Shown in pieces: positions 33,774 through 42,326 of a DNA stretch of 64,000 bases (positions within the stretch are counted from its first letter, which is position 1; each line of letters opens with the position of its first letter). The translations under genes and the position numbers were made by a program. Location of the stretch: the NCBI RefSeq assembly GCF_036226765.1, contig NZ_CP109017.1, positions 7,519,197 through 7,583,196 of the forward strand, in the 5' to 3' direction. Under the pieces are notes generated by a model. It was not told the origin of the DNA. It saw nothing but the letters and a program-made list of their open reading frames with translations, and made no database searches. The DNA comes from Streptomyces sp. NBC_00670 (GTDB lineage Bacteria > Actinomycetota > Actinomycetes > Streptomycetales > Streptomycetaceae).

Positions 33774-34337
33774 TCAGCGCCGGCGGACCTCTTCCTCGTC
33801 GACGGTCGTCCACCCCGTGCCGAAGTCGGCCTCGCCGATGTGGTGGTAACGGCTGTGGCCGCGTCTGGTGAACGTGTCCCGGAGGGTGAAGCTGTTTCCG
33901 CTGCTCGTCATGGTGCCGGTGAAGACGAGCCGGTCACCGTCCCAGCCGGACGACTGCTGCGTGGCCCTGCCCCCGACGCTGTCGAACCACTCGGCGACGA
34001 ACACGTCACGAGCCGGGTCGTACCCCCAGAAGTAGGTCGCTTCGAGCGGATCGGGATTGTCGGCGGTTCGCCGCTCCCGCGTGTGCGTAATGACCCAGTT
34101 GCCTTCGTAGCCGGTGCTGTTCCGGATGTCCATGACGATCGGCTTCGGTCGGCCGGACGCGGTGAAGAAGAAGGTGCCGGTCCCGAGCCAGGCACCGTCG
34201 AAGAAGGAAAGCTCGGCCAGTCGGGAAACAGGCTGCGAGGTCACGGCGGTCCCGTCGCCGAACGCCACCCCGCCTCCGCCCGCTGTCGCCGCCAGAGTGC
34301 CCGCGGCTATGCAGAAACCCCTGCGACTCACATTCAC
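33774..34337 (-). CDS. Secreted protein of unknown function (lipocalin-like DUF1579 type)
   Basis: A 187-residue protein with a Tat-like signal (SRRGFCIAAGTLAATAGGG). The mature part is beta-rich and begins LSFFDGAWLGTGTFF, then shows ATYFWGYDPARDVFVAEWFD and WDGDRLVFTG, resembling small barrel proteins of the DUF1579 kind that bind unknown ligands. GTG 34337 has GGAG 7 bp upstream; GTG 34331 is possible. The neighbour upstream is an isochorismatase-like gene in the same direction; three short GGGATGTGCG-like repeats lie between. Confidence 0.68.
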   Translation of the reverse strand: MNVSRRGFCIAAGTLAATAGGGGVAFGDGTAVTSQPVSRLAELSFFDGAWLGTGTFFFTASGRPKPIVMDIRNSTGYEGNWVITHTRERRTADNPDPLEATYFWGYDPARDVFVAEWFDSVGGRATQQSSGWDGDRLVFTGTMTSSGNSFTLRDTFTRRGHSRYHHIGEADFGTGWTTVDEEEVRRR

Positions 34338-34384
34338 TGTCGTGCTCCAGTCCTCTGTGCGGGATGTGCGGGATGTGCGGGATG

Positions 34385-35029
34385 TCAGGCGGAGGCGCTC
34401 TTCTTGCCCAGGTCGAAGGCGTGGAAGAAGGAGCGGGCGCCCATGGACATGGACGGCACGTGCTCCTGCATCAGACGCATGCGGTGCGGGGCGTCATGGA
34501 ACCTCGGCTGGAGCTGGAATTCGGCGGCCAGGGAGAACCACGTCACCGGCACTGCCCCTGCCCCGGTCATGCGCTGCAGCGCGGCGTGGTGGGCTTCCGC
34601 GGAAGGGCTGGCACAGGCGTCCACCGCGACATGGACGTGGTAGCCCTCGCGCAGGCCGCCGAGCACGGTCTGCAGCACACAGCCGTCCGTCGCGATGCCG
34701 CCGATGACCAGGTTGGGCCGGCCCGTGGCCCGGACCGCCTCCGCGAAGGGGGCGTCGAGGAACGAGTTGAAGTCGACGGCGCGTTCGATGACCGGCTCGT
34801 CGCCGATGGCGTCCAGCAGTTCGGGGTAGAGAGGGCCGGACGGCTTGGTCGGCTCGCCGTTGGTGACGACGAGCCCGCTCCCATACCACTTGGCCGTCTT
34901 GGCCAGACCCACGGCGTTGTTGATGTGTTCCCTGAGGTCGTGCGAGCCGATGAGATTGGCAAAACCGATGGCGTAGTCGACCAGGACGACGGTGGTGTTG
35001 TCCGGGCTGAGGGGCTCGGGCACTGCCAT
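34385..35029 (-). CDS. Isochorismatase-family cysteine hydrolase
   Basis: A 214-residue alpha/beta hydrolase of the isochorismatase/nicotinamidase fold. Catalytic Asp is in VVLVDYAIGF and nucleophile Cys in IGGIATDGCVLQTVLGG, with the cis-peptide GGI just before it. Members cleave amide or enol-ether bonds in small molecules; YcaC-like proteins are the nearest type by length. The start is ATG 35029, divergent from a TetR gene with related boxes between, so it is probably that regulator's target. Confidence 0.85.
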   Translation of the reverse strand: MAVPEPLSPDNTTVVLVDYAIGFANLIGSHDLREHINNAVGLAKTAKWYGSGLVVTNGEPTKPSGPLYPELLDAIGDEPVIERAVDFNSFLDAPFAEAVRATGRPNLVIGGIATDGCVLQTVLGGLREGYHVHVAVDACASPSAEAHHAALQRMTGAGAVPVTWFSLAAEFQLQPRFHDAPHRMRLMQEHVPSMSMGARSFFHAFDLGKKSASA

Positions 35030-35080
35030 GACGGTGCTTCCTTCCGCGGGTGCCTGCAGGTGGCGACCGAAGCGGTCTTC

Positions 35081-35141
35081 AGTAACCGCTTGGTCACCAA
35101 GACCATAGATCAGTTGGGTCCTTAGTGTCCACTTGGTTACT
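35081..35141. promoter_or_regulatory. Paired boxes between isochorismatase-like and TetR genes
   Basis: The perfect dyad CTTGGT-C-ACCAAG (35089-35101) overlaps AGTAACCGCTTGG (35081-35093), and its reverse-oriented partner ACTTGGTTACT occurs at 35131-35141. The set looks like a TetR binding region for both genes. Confidence 0.6.
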
Positions 35142-35267
35142 TGATGGACGTGCTCTCTTCGGACTCTTCCTGTCGAAAGTGCTGGTCGCGACTTGTCCCA
35201 TACCGCCGATACGGCACCAGTAGTCCGTCGCGCTCTCGGCATTGATGACCATGTGTACACTTGCCGT

Positions 35268-35858
35268 ATGACTGCACTTCCCCCGGACGGCTCCCCGGAC
35301 GGAAAGCGGAGGCGAGAGCCCGAGGTGCGCCGGGCGGCCATCCTCCAAGCGGCGCGCTCCGCGTTCGCCGAACGCGGTTACGCGAAGACGACCATCCGCG
35401 AGATCGCGCGCCGGGCAGGAGTCACGCACGGTCTGGTGATCCGTCACTTCGGATCCAAGGAGCAGTTGTTCCTCGCCGCGGTCCCCAGTTCCCAGAACCT
35501 CATGGCGGAGATCGCCGGTGACCCCGCCGCACTGCCCACGCGCGTTGCACGCTCCTATGTCCGCCGCATGTCCGCGTCGGGCGGGAACGACCCCTTCCTC
35601 GCCCTGATCCGGTCGGTCGCCTCTGGAGAGGAAGCCGCCGAGCGGCTGTTCACGGCGATGCAGGAGGAGAGCCTGGAGATGTACCGGCACGTCATTCCGG
35701 GACCGGATCTGGAGGAGCGCGTCGGATCGGTCGGCGCCTACCTGATCGGTGTGACCTTCGCCCGTTACGTCCTGGGCAGCGGCCCCCTGGCCGCGATGTC
35801 GGACGAGGCACTCGTACGGCACCTCGTTCCCCGGCTGCGCGGCATCCTCCTCGACTGA
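35268..35858 (+). CDS. TetR family repressor
   Basis: A 196-residue repressor with the HTH at ~30-70 (TTIREIARRAGVTHGLVIRH) and a TetR_C_17-like tail ending RHLVPRLRGILLD. No strong ribosome-binding site is visible before ATG 35268. It is divergent from the isochorismatase-like gene, with matching boxes between, so that gene and its own are the likely targets. Confidence 0.86.
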   Translation: MTALPPDGSPDGKRRREPEVRRAAILQAARSAFAERGYAKTTIREIARRAGVTHGLVIRHFGSKEQLFLAAVPSSQNLMAEIAGDPAALPTRVARSYVRRMSASGGNDPFLALIRSVASGEEAAERLFTAMQEESLEMYRHVIPGPDLEERVGSVGAYLIGVTFARYVLGSGPLAAMSDEALVRHLVPRLRGILLD

Positions 35859-36026
35859 CGGGGACGCGCCGCCCCCCGTGGACCGGCAGGTGAGACCTGG
35901 GACCGTTCCTGTCGGGATGGACGGCGACCCGGTCCGCGACGCTTCGCACCTGGCCGGCGACGACCCCGTGACGCGGCTGGAACGGCTGCGTACTGAGGGC
36001 GACGACCCCGTAGTTGAGACGGGCAG

Positions 36027-36250
36027 GCCGATCCGGAGGTCGCCGAGGAGCTCGGTGTCCACTCCGGGACGCTCCACAGCCGGGCGTCGCGGTGGCGGCG
36101 CAACCGGTTGGAGTCGTCCGGTCGGCCGAGCCCGCGCCGAAGGGCGGATGCGCGAGGCCGAGCGCGCCGGACTGGAGCGGCTGCGGCGGGAGATGAGCGA
36201 GGAGAACAAGCGGATACGGGAGACGGGGAGGGAGCGTGATGCAGGGTGGC
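36027..36250 (+). pseudogene. IS3-family OrfA remnant
   Basis: A helix-turn-helix fragment in one frame (DPEVAEELGVHSGTLHSRAS, then RWRRNRLES) is followed in another frame by a leucine-zipper-like stretch (LERLRREMSEENKRIRE), the order found in IS3-family OrfA proteins. OrfB and the IS ends are not seen. The 280 bp that follow hold nothing but the terminator of the next gene. Confidence 0.5.
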
Positions 36251-36511
36251 GGACCCGTGTTCGGACTGTGCGGCGCTGAGTCGGCTTGTCTGGTGGGCTG
36301 GTCCGATAGGGGTCTTTGGTGTCGATGAACCGTTTGGTGGCCGTGTCGTGGCGACGGCCTTCGGGGACTTCACTGTGGCGGGCGTTGTGCAAGGTGCTTA
36401 AGGGGTGGCGCGGCTTTTGGTGGGGAGGCGTGAGGGCGCTTCTTTCCGCCGGCCGAGGAGGAGGTGTGCCGTGGGGTGAGGAGTCGGTCCGGGACCTGTC
36501 GTGCGGAGCGT

Positions 36512-36547
36512 CTCCGGCCCGCCGGGTGTCAGCCTGGCGGGCCGGAG
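36512..36547. terminator. Hairpin after the PfpI-like gene
   Basis: CTCCGGCCCGCC (36512-36523) pairs perfectly with GGCGGGCCGGAG (36536-36547) over a 12-nt loop, 16 bp past the stop of the minus-strand gene. Confidence 0.8.
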
Positions 36548-36563
36548 GTGCGGAGGGGATCCT

Positions 36564-37286
36564 TCACGCGGAGGCGGACGGGCTCTTCTCGGCGACGGTT
36601 GTGGTTTGAGCAGTGGTGAGTGTGATGAGGGCGTCGGCTGCCGGGCCGGAGGAGGCGGGGTTCTGGCCGGTGATGAGCAGGCCGTCCTGGACGACGTAGG
36701 GCTGCCAGTCGCTGGTTGTGGAGTAGATGCCTCCGAGCTTTTTGAGTTCGTCCTCGACGAGGAAGGGGACGATGTCGGTAAGGGCGACGCCGTCTTCCTC
36801 GGAGTTGGTGAAGCCGGTGACCTTCCTGCCCTGCACCAGGGGGGTGCCGTCCTCGTTGATGGTGTGGCGCAGGACGCCGGGGGCGTGGCAGACCAGGGCC
36901 AGGGGCTTGCCGGAGCGCAGGGTGGTCTCGATCAGGCGGGCGGAGTCGGTGTCCTCGGCCAGGTCCCACAGGGGGCCGTGGCCTCCGGGGTAGAAGACGG
37001 TGTCGTAGTCGTCGGCGGTGACGGAGTCCAGTCGGACGGTGGTGGCCAGGGCGCGGGTGGCCTCGGGGTCGGTTTCGAAGCGGCGGGTCTGGTCGGTCTG
37101 GTTGGCGGGTTCGTTGCTCTTGGGGTCCAGGGGCGGTTGGCCGCCCTTCGGGGAGGCGAGGGTGATGTCCCAGCCGGCTTCCTTGAACCGGTAGTAGGGG
37201 GCGGCGAGTTCCTCCAGCCAGAAGCCGGTCGTGCGGCCGGTGTCGCCGAGCTTGTCGTGCGAGGTGAGGACGATGAGGACCTTCAT
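36564..37286 (-). CDS. DJ-1/PfpI family protein (Hsp31-like)
   Basis: A 240-residue class I glutamine-amidotransferase-like protein. The nucleophilic elbow reads ALVCHAPGVLR, with the family glutamate earlier in the fold and the YPGGHGPLWDL loop. The length and N-terminal TGFWLEELAAPYYRF resemble the Hsp31/YdeA-type deglycase or chaperone branch. ATG 37286 follows CAGGAG. It is followed in the same direction by nothing and preceded by a chloroperoxidase-like gene 132 bp upstream. Confidence 0.86.
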   Translation of the reverse strand: MKVLIVLTSHDKLGDTGRTTGFWLEELAAPYYRFKEAGWDITLASPKGGQPPLDPKSNEPANQTDQTRRFETDPEATRALATTVRLDSVTADDYDTVFYPGGHGPLWDLAEDTDSARLIETTLRSGKPLALVCHAPGVLRHTINEDGTPLVQGRKVTGFTNSEEDGVALTDIVPFLVEDELKKLGGIYSTTSDWQPYVVQDGLLITGQNPASSGPAADALITLTTAQTTTVAEKSPSASA

Positions 37287-37417
37287 GATGACTGCTCCTG
37301 TGGATCAGTGGGCCGGTCGCCCGTAGCGGGGCGGGTGGCGCGGGGGGTGAGGCGTGGCGCGAGGACGCGGGGCGCGGCCTGCGCCCGCGGGTGCGGGCGG
37401 CCGGGCAGGGGTGCGGC

Positions 37418-38254
37418 TTACTGGGCGAGGAAGGCCAGCAGGACTCCGTTGACCTCGGTGGTGTGGGTGATGATCAGTCCGTGGGGGGCGCCGTCGATCT
37501 CGGTGTACTGCGCGGTGGGCAGGGCCTTGGCGAAGCGCCGGCCGGTGGCGTCGATGGGCAGGGTGCGGTCGGCGGTGCCGTGGACGATCAGAGTCGGAAC
37601 GTCGATCTTGGGGATGTCGGCGCGGAAGTCGGTGGGCCAGGTGAGGGGGGCGGTGGCCGAGGCGATGGCCCCCGCTCCGGCGGCGACGTTCCAGGCGTTG
37701 CGGACCGCTCCCTCGCTGACGCGGGTGCCCAGGTTCTCGTCGAGGTTGAAGAAGTCGTTGTAGAAGTCGGAGAAGAAGGCGTACCGGTCCTTCTTGACCG
37801 CTTCGGAGACGCCCTGGAAGAAGGAGGCGGGCGCGGCGCCGTCGGGGTTGTCGTCGGTGATCTCCAGGAACGGTTCCAGGGAGGCCAGGAACACCGCCTT
37901 GGCGATGCGGCCCGAACCGTAGGAGGCGAGGTAGCGGGCCACTTCACCGGTGCCCATGGAGAACCCGACCAGCGCCGCCTCACGCAGATCCAGCGTCTCC
38001 AGCACGGCGTTCAGGTCCGCGGCGAAGGTGTCGTAGTCGTAACCCGTCGAGGGTCGGCTGGACTTGCCGAACCCCCGCCGGTCATAGGTGATGACCCGGT
38101 AGCCGGCCTCCAGCAGCGCCGACGTCTGCCCCTCCCACGAGGCCCCGTCCAGCGGATAACCGTGGATCAGCACCACGGGCTGGCCCGAACCCAGGTCCTC
38201 GTAATGCACCTCGATGTCCGTGCTGTTCTCCGTGCCGACCTTGATACGTCCCAT
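37418..38254 (-). CDS. Alpha/beta hydrolase, non-haem chloroperoxidase type
   Basis: A 278-residue hydrolase. The oxyanion motif HGYPLDGASW, nucleophile elbow GFSMGTGEVARY (Ser), the acid in HGTADRTLP and the final His in GAPHGLIITH are all visible. Sequence and length match cofactor-free haloperoxidase/esterases, which act on small esters or form peracids. ATG 38254 heads the gene. A GACTGGTCTA element in its promoter resembles one arm of a TetR operator. Confidence 0.87.
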   Translation of the reverse strand: MGRIKVGTENSTDIEVHYEDLGSGQPVVLIHGYPLDGASWEGQTSALLEAGYRVITYDRRGFGKSSRPSTGYDYDTFAADLNAVLETLDLREAALVGFSMGTGEVARYLASYGSGRIAKAVFLASLEPFLEITDDNPDGAAPASFFQGVSEAVKKDRYAFFSDFYNDFFNLDENLGTRVSEGAVRNAWNVAAGAGAIASATAPLTWPTDFRADIPKIDVPTLIVHGTADRTLPIDATGRRFAKALPTAQYTEIDGAPHGLIITHTTEVNGVLLAFLAQ

Positions 38255-39286
38255 GACGTCCGACCTCCGAAGTATGTTGCGCGTTCCGACACCCGGAACT
38301 ATACGACTGGTCTACTTGGCCGTCAATCGTGCGTCGATCCGACAGGCCCGCCGATCACCTCACCGACGGCCCAAGGCGGCAGGCCGTGATCCGCGCGGCG
38401 GGGTCGTGTAGGGCACGCAGTGGCGCAATGCACGCTCGTGGCCAGTGCCAGGTGTCACCGGCCGGACGGCCGGGTGCGCCCGTATCGACAGCTGCCGGCA
38501 TGGCTTTGCTGACCGAGGGTGCAGTCCCGACGGCGTCGGCACGATCGCTGTTCGGCCCACGGTGGCCCGCAGCGCGCGCGTACCGGGTACGACGGCCGGC
38601 GCCCTGTGTGTTCGTCGCGGGGCTGAGGGCGATGGTGACGGGCTACGGCCCGGCGTTGGCCGGACGGGTTGCCGCTCATGCAACCGGCGGTTGCCGCTCA
38701 TGTACCGGACGGGTCGCTGCTCATGTACCGGGTGGGGGTTGGTGCCGTTCTGGATTGCGCCGGATCCGGCTCGCTGTCCGATCTGGTGGACCTTGCAGAG
38801 AGTGTGTCCTGACCGGGTGGTCACTATGCCGATCCGGACGCGGCGCAGTACGGGGGGCTTTCTCGTTCGGTGGGCCCGGGTGTGGATCCGCCGGGCCGTT
38901 GAAGGACTCGCCGCGGCTGCCGCTCTCGTGCAGCAGGGCCGTTTCATGGTGCCCGCAGCGGCCGTTGTCGCTCGTGAGGAGGTGGTTGTGGTGTGCAGTT
39001 GAGTGGGGTGGGGTCGTGTCGGGGGGGGGTGTTCGTGCTGTGGGGGTGTGGAGTTCAGGGGGGGGTGGAGAACGTCCGTGGGTTGTTCCAGGGGGGCGGG
39101 GTGGCCTGTGTCGGGGATGGTTACCGGTTTGGGTGTGTTGGGGGTGTGGGCCGGATTGCTGCTTCCTTCGAAGGGGTCGGGTATGTCGTGTTCGCCGACG
39201 TCGTTGGGGGTGGGAATGGTGAGTGTGTGCGGTGCTGATGTGTCGTTGCTGAGTGGGTCCGGTGTCGATGGTGGTGTGTTTTGGGT
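38255..39286. other. Gene-free, increasingly G-rich stretch
   Basis: About 1 kb with no reading frame that resembles a protein family on either strand. From ~38990 the plus strand is strikingly G/T-rich with many G-runs, up to nine or ten Gs near 39018, and clusters such as GGGGTGGGG that could fold as G-quadruplexes. It ends at the left end of the IS5-family element. Confidence 0.6.
38660..38727. repeat. Three imperfect ~23-bp tandem units
   Basis: Units at 38660-38683, 38684-38704 and 38705-38727 share the pattern CCGG(AC)GGGTTGCCGCTCATG followed by CAA or TA. They lie in the gene-free stretch. Confidence 0.6.
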
Positions 39287-40189
39287 TAGGCAGTTTCGTT
39301 TGGATCAGTTGGTCGTTGGTCCGGGTGTGCCGTTGACTGATGCGCAGTGGGCGCGGATCGAGCCGTTGCTCCCGGACCGGACGCCGAAGCGGGGTGGCCG
39401 CTGGCGTGACCATCGTGAGGTGATCGATGCGATCGCCTTCAAGTTCCAGACCGGCACGCAGTGGGTGCACCTGCCGGAGAAGTACGGCAACTGGCGGGGC
39501 GTCTACAACCGGCTGCGGATGTGGGCCGTGGACGGCACGTGGGAGCGGGTGTTCACTGCCCTGGTGGCCCAGGCCGACACGGACGAGGATGTCAGCTGGG
39601 CCGTGTCGGTGGACTCCACCATCGTGCGGGCTCACCAGCACGCTGCCGGGGCCCGCAAAAAGGGGCCCCGGCCGGGGAGCCGGACGACCACGCCATCGGC
39701 CGGTCCCGCGGCGGACTGACCACGAAGATCCACCTCGCGGCCGACGGCCGCTGCCGGCCGCTGGCTTTCGTTCTCACCGCAGGCCAGGCCGGTGACGCAC
39801 CCGCCTTCACCGAGGTCATGGCCCGCCTGCGCGTTCCCCGCCCGCGAGGCCGGCCTCGCACCAGGCCGGACCTGGTCCTGGCCGACAAGGCGTACTCCTC
39901 CCGCGCGATCCGCGACCACCTGCGCCGACGCGGCATCCGGGCAGTGATCCCCGTCCCCGCAGACCAGCGCGGACACCGGCTACGTCGGGGCAGCCGCGGC
40001 GGCAGGCCACCGGCCTTCGACCGTGAGACCTACAAGCAGCGCAACACCGTCGAGCGGTGCATCAACCGTCTGAAGCAGTGGCGTGGTATCGCCACTCGCT
40101 ACGAGAAGACCGCGACCATCTACCTCGCCGGACTCCACATCGCGGGCATCTTCCTCTGGTCAACGCGGTGATCCAAACGAAACTGCCTA
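39287..40189 (+). mobile_element. IS5-family insertion sequence
   Basis: A 903-bp element with perfect 21-bp terminal inverted repeats at 39287-39307 and 40169-40189 (inner core GGCAGTTTCGTTTGGATCA). It carries one transposase in two frames. A target duplication could not be fixed, because the right end adjoins, and its last bases overlap, the CTAG duplication of an IS701-family element. Confidence 0.9.
39327..40171 (+). CDS. IS5-family transposase, two frames joined by -1 frameshift
   Basis: The first frame (39327-39719) begins PLTDAQWARIEPLLPDRTPK and holds the first DDE aspartate (VSVDSTIVRAHQHAAG). The second (to 40171) continues after GRSRGGLTTKIH, with the second Asp in VLADKAYSSRAIRDHL and the Glu in NTVERCINRLKQWRG. 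The frames overlap around a slippery A5G4 run at 39657-39665, where a -1 shift would join them, as is common in this family. GTG 39327 is the likely start. The element looks intact. Confidence 0.85.
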
Positions 40190-40190
40190 G

Positions 40191-41598
40191 TAGTGCTTCG
40201 TTAGGTTCTGGGTCTGATTCTGCGTGTGGTGAGTGGTCGACCGCAGGTGGTGCAGGTGCCGGTCCAGCACCTCAGCAGGTCCTGGAGGACATCGAGGACC
40301 TGGTAGAGGGTCAGGCCGGCATGTGGGCTTTTGGGTCGAGCCGCCGGAGGGTGAGGAAGGCCTGGGCGGCGGTGACGAGGGTGACGTGGTGGTGCCAGCC
40401 GCGCCAGGCGCGGCCTTCGAAGTGGTCCAGCCCGAGTCCGTGCTTGAGCTCGCGGTAGTCGTGCTCGATGCGCCAGCGCATCTTCGCCCACCGCACCAGG
40501 TCAGCGACCGGGGTGGTGGCGGGCAGGTTTGATATCCAGTAGCCGGTCGGAGCGTCCTGGCCGTCCGGCCATTCGACCAGCAGGGTCTGGGAGGGCAGGA
40601 CTCCGTTCCAGTGGTTGCGGCCGCCGCCCGCCTCCTGGGCAGCGGCCAGGCATTGCTTGCCCGCGGGCCGCACTGTCAGCACCGCGAACCGTGAGGTCAT
40701 CGCGCCTTTGCTGCCCTGCCTCCAGGTCACCTCGGTGAACCGGCTGGCACTGGCCCGCGCCGCAAGGGCGGAAACGGCTCGGGGTGGGGTGCGGTAGCGG
40801 GGCAGGGTCGGCGGTCCGAGCCCGCCGTAGACGGGCTGGTGCGGCTCGACCTCCTCCGGGTGGGCGACTTCCTTGCCGGTCAGCGCGAGGACGTAGGACA
40901 GTCCTCGCTTCTCGAGGCCGAGGCGGAAGGGGGTGCTGACGCCGTAGCCGGCGTCGGCGACCACGACCGGCGCCTTCAACCGCCAGTCGGTCAGGCTGTC
41001 GAGCAGGCCGAGCGCGAGACGCCACTTCTCCTGGTGGACGACGTCGTCGGGGACTCCGGCCCGGCGGCAGCGGTCCGGTTCGTCCGTCCACTCGCGCGGC
41101 AGATACAACTCCCAGTTCAGCGGGCAGGACGCGGTGTCGGTGGCGGCATGGACGCTGACCGCGACCTGGCAGTTCGCGCGTTTGCCGACCGCTCCGCAGT
41201 ATTGGCGGGCCACCCCGGCCGACGCCTTGCCGCACTTGGGGAACGACACGTCGTCGATCACCCACACCTCAGGAGTGATCACCTCGGACAGCCGCTCAGC
41301 GATCCGCTGCCTGACTGGCAGCGGATCCCACGGCGACTGGTTCACGAACTGCTGCAGGGCCTGCATGTTCCCGTCCGGCAGCCGCTCGGCCATCGGCTGG
41401 ACCGACTTGCGCCGGCCGTCGAGCATCAGGCCCCGCAGATAACACTCGCCCCACCGCCGCTGATCCCGGCGCGGCAACGACCCGAACACATCGGCAACGA
41501 ACCCCGCCAACTCGCCCCGGAGCCGTTCCACCTCCCCCAGCCTCATCCTGGGAGGCTGCCCACCACCAGCCGAGATCACTCAACGTAACGAAGCACTA
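40191..41598 (-). mobile_element. IS701-family insertion sequence
   Basis: A 1408-bp element with inverted ends TAGTGCTTCGTTA (longer with one mismatch), flanked by direct CTAG duplications at 40187-40190 and 41599-41602. CTAG fits the YTAR target duplication known for IS701. The left CTAG uses the last base pairs of the IS5 element, so this copy inserted at the IS5 end. Confidence 0.9.
40311..41579 (-). CDS. IS701-family transposase
   Basis: A 422-residue DDE transposase. The first Asp is in VWVIDDVSFPKCGKAS, the second in VVVADAGYGVSTPF, and the Glu in MRWRIEHDYRELKHGLGLDH, the usual IS701 layout. The frame is complete, so it may be active. The start could be GTG 41579 or ATG 41546. Confidence 0.92.
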   Translation of the reverse strand: MISAGGGQPPRMRLGEVERLRGELAGFVADVFGSLPRRDQRRWGECYLRGLMLDGRRKSVQPMAERLPDGNMQALQQFVNQSPWDPLPVRQRIAERLSEVITPEVWVIDDVSFPKCGKASAGVARQYCGAVGKRANCQVAVSVHAATDTASCPLNWELYLPREWTDEPDRCRRAGVPDDVVHQEKWRLALGLLDSLTDWRLKAPVVVADAGYGVSTPFRLGLEKRGLSYVLALTGKEVAHPEEVEPHQPVYGGLGPPTLPRYRTPPRAVSALAARASASRFTEVTWRQGSKGAMTSRFAVLTVRPAGKQCLAAAQEAGGGRNHWNGVLPSQTLLVEWPDGQDAPTGYWISNLPATTPVADLVRWAKMRWRIEHDYRELKHGLGLDHFEGRAWRGWHHHVTLVTAAQAFLTLRRLDPKAHMPA

Positions 41599-41603
41599 CT
41601 AGG

Positions 41604-42326
41604 ATGCGGCCCGTGGATCGAGACTGGATGCGACAGCGGCTTGAGGCGTTCGACGACCTGGCCCTGCGCTACGAACGAAGTACAGGGCCCGGCGACTACA
41701 TAGGCGATGCGGCGTTGTATGAACAGCTGCACCGCGCAGAGCCCACGGTCAAGCAGATCCTGCGGCTCCTGGACCCGCAGCTTGCCGAAAAGATCAATCT
41801 CGATCAGATGGCAGGCGAAGACATGGCCCGCAACGAGGTTCATCGGGGCCTGGGCATCCTGGCGGACATGGACGAATGGGCCGCCCGGCTCGTACCAGAT
41901 GCCCCCACCCTGCCCGCTGACCAGTTCCACCCCTGGGTGTGGGAGCCGGCCGCCCCACTGTGGGGCGCAGAGGCCCGGCAGGACGCCGTCCTGGCTGCTG
42001 CCCGCACTGTGAACCGCCGACTCCAGCAGAAGCTGGGACGTCACGACATCGGCGAGACGGACTTGTGCATGCAGGCCTTCGACATGAAGGAACCCGCCGC
42101 AGGGAAACCACGCCTGCGCTTCGACGGCGACCGCAACACACCTACGTGGCGCGCCCGACAGGAAGGCGCCAAGTACCTCGCGGCCGGCGCCTTCCTCGCC
42201 CTGCGGAACGTCGCCGCGCACGAGGATGAGGTGACCTGGACCGAACAGGAAGCGTTGGAGCACCTGGCGACCTTGAGCGTCCTCGCCCGCTGGATCGAGC
42301 AGTGCGCTGTGGAGCGCGCCACCTAG
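41604..42326 (+). CDS. TIGR02391/Ymh-like protein of unknown function
   Basis: A 240-residue protein. The N-terminal ~100 residues are helical with no known motif. The C-terminal ~130 follow the TIGR02391 (Ymh) pattern: WEPAAPLWGAEARQDAVLAA, TDLCMQAFDM, then KPRLRFDGD, QEGAKYLAAGAFLALRNVAA and H. The function is unknown, but such genes are common in mobile and defence regions. ATG 41604 lies one base past the CTAG duplication of the IS701 element, so the original promoter has been displaced. Its stop overlaps that of the convergent next gene. Confidence 0.7.
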   Translation: MRPVDRDWMRQRLEAFDDLALRYERSTGPGDYIGDAALYEQLHRAEPTVKQILRLLDPQLAEKINLDQMAGEDMARNEVHRGLGILADMDEWAARLVPDAPTLPADQFHPWVWEPAAPLWGAEARQDAVLAAARTVNRRLQQKLGRHDIGETDLCMQAFDMKEPAAGKPRLRFDGDRNTPTWRARQEGAKYLAAGAFLALRNVAAHEDEVTWTEQEALEHLATLSVLARWIEQCAVERAT

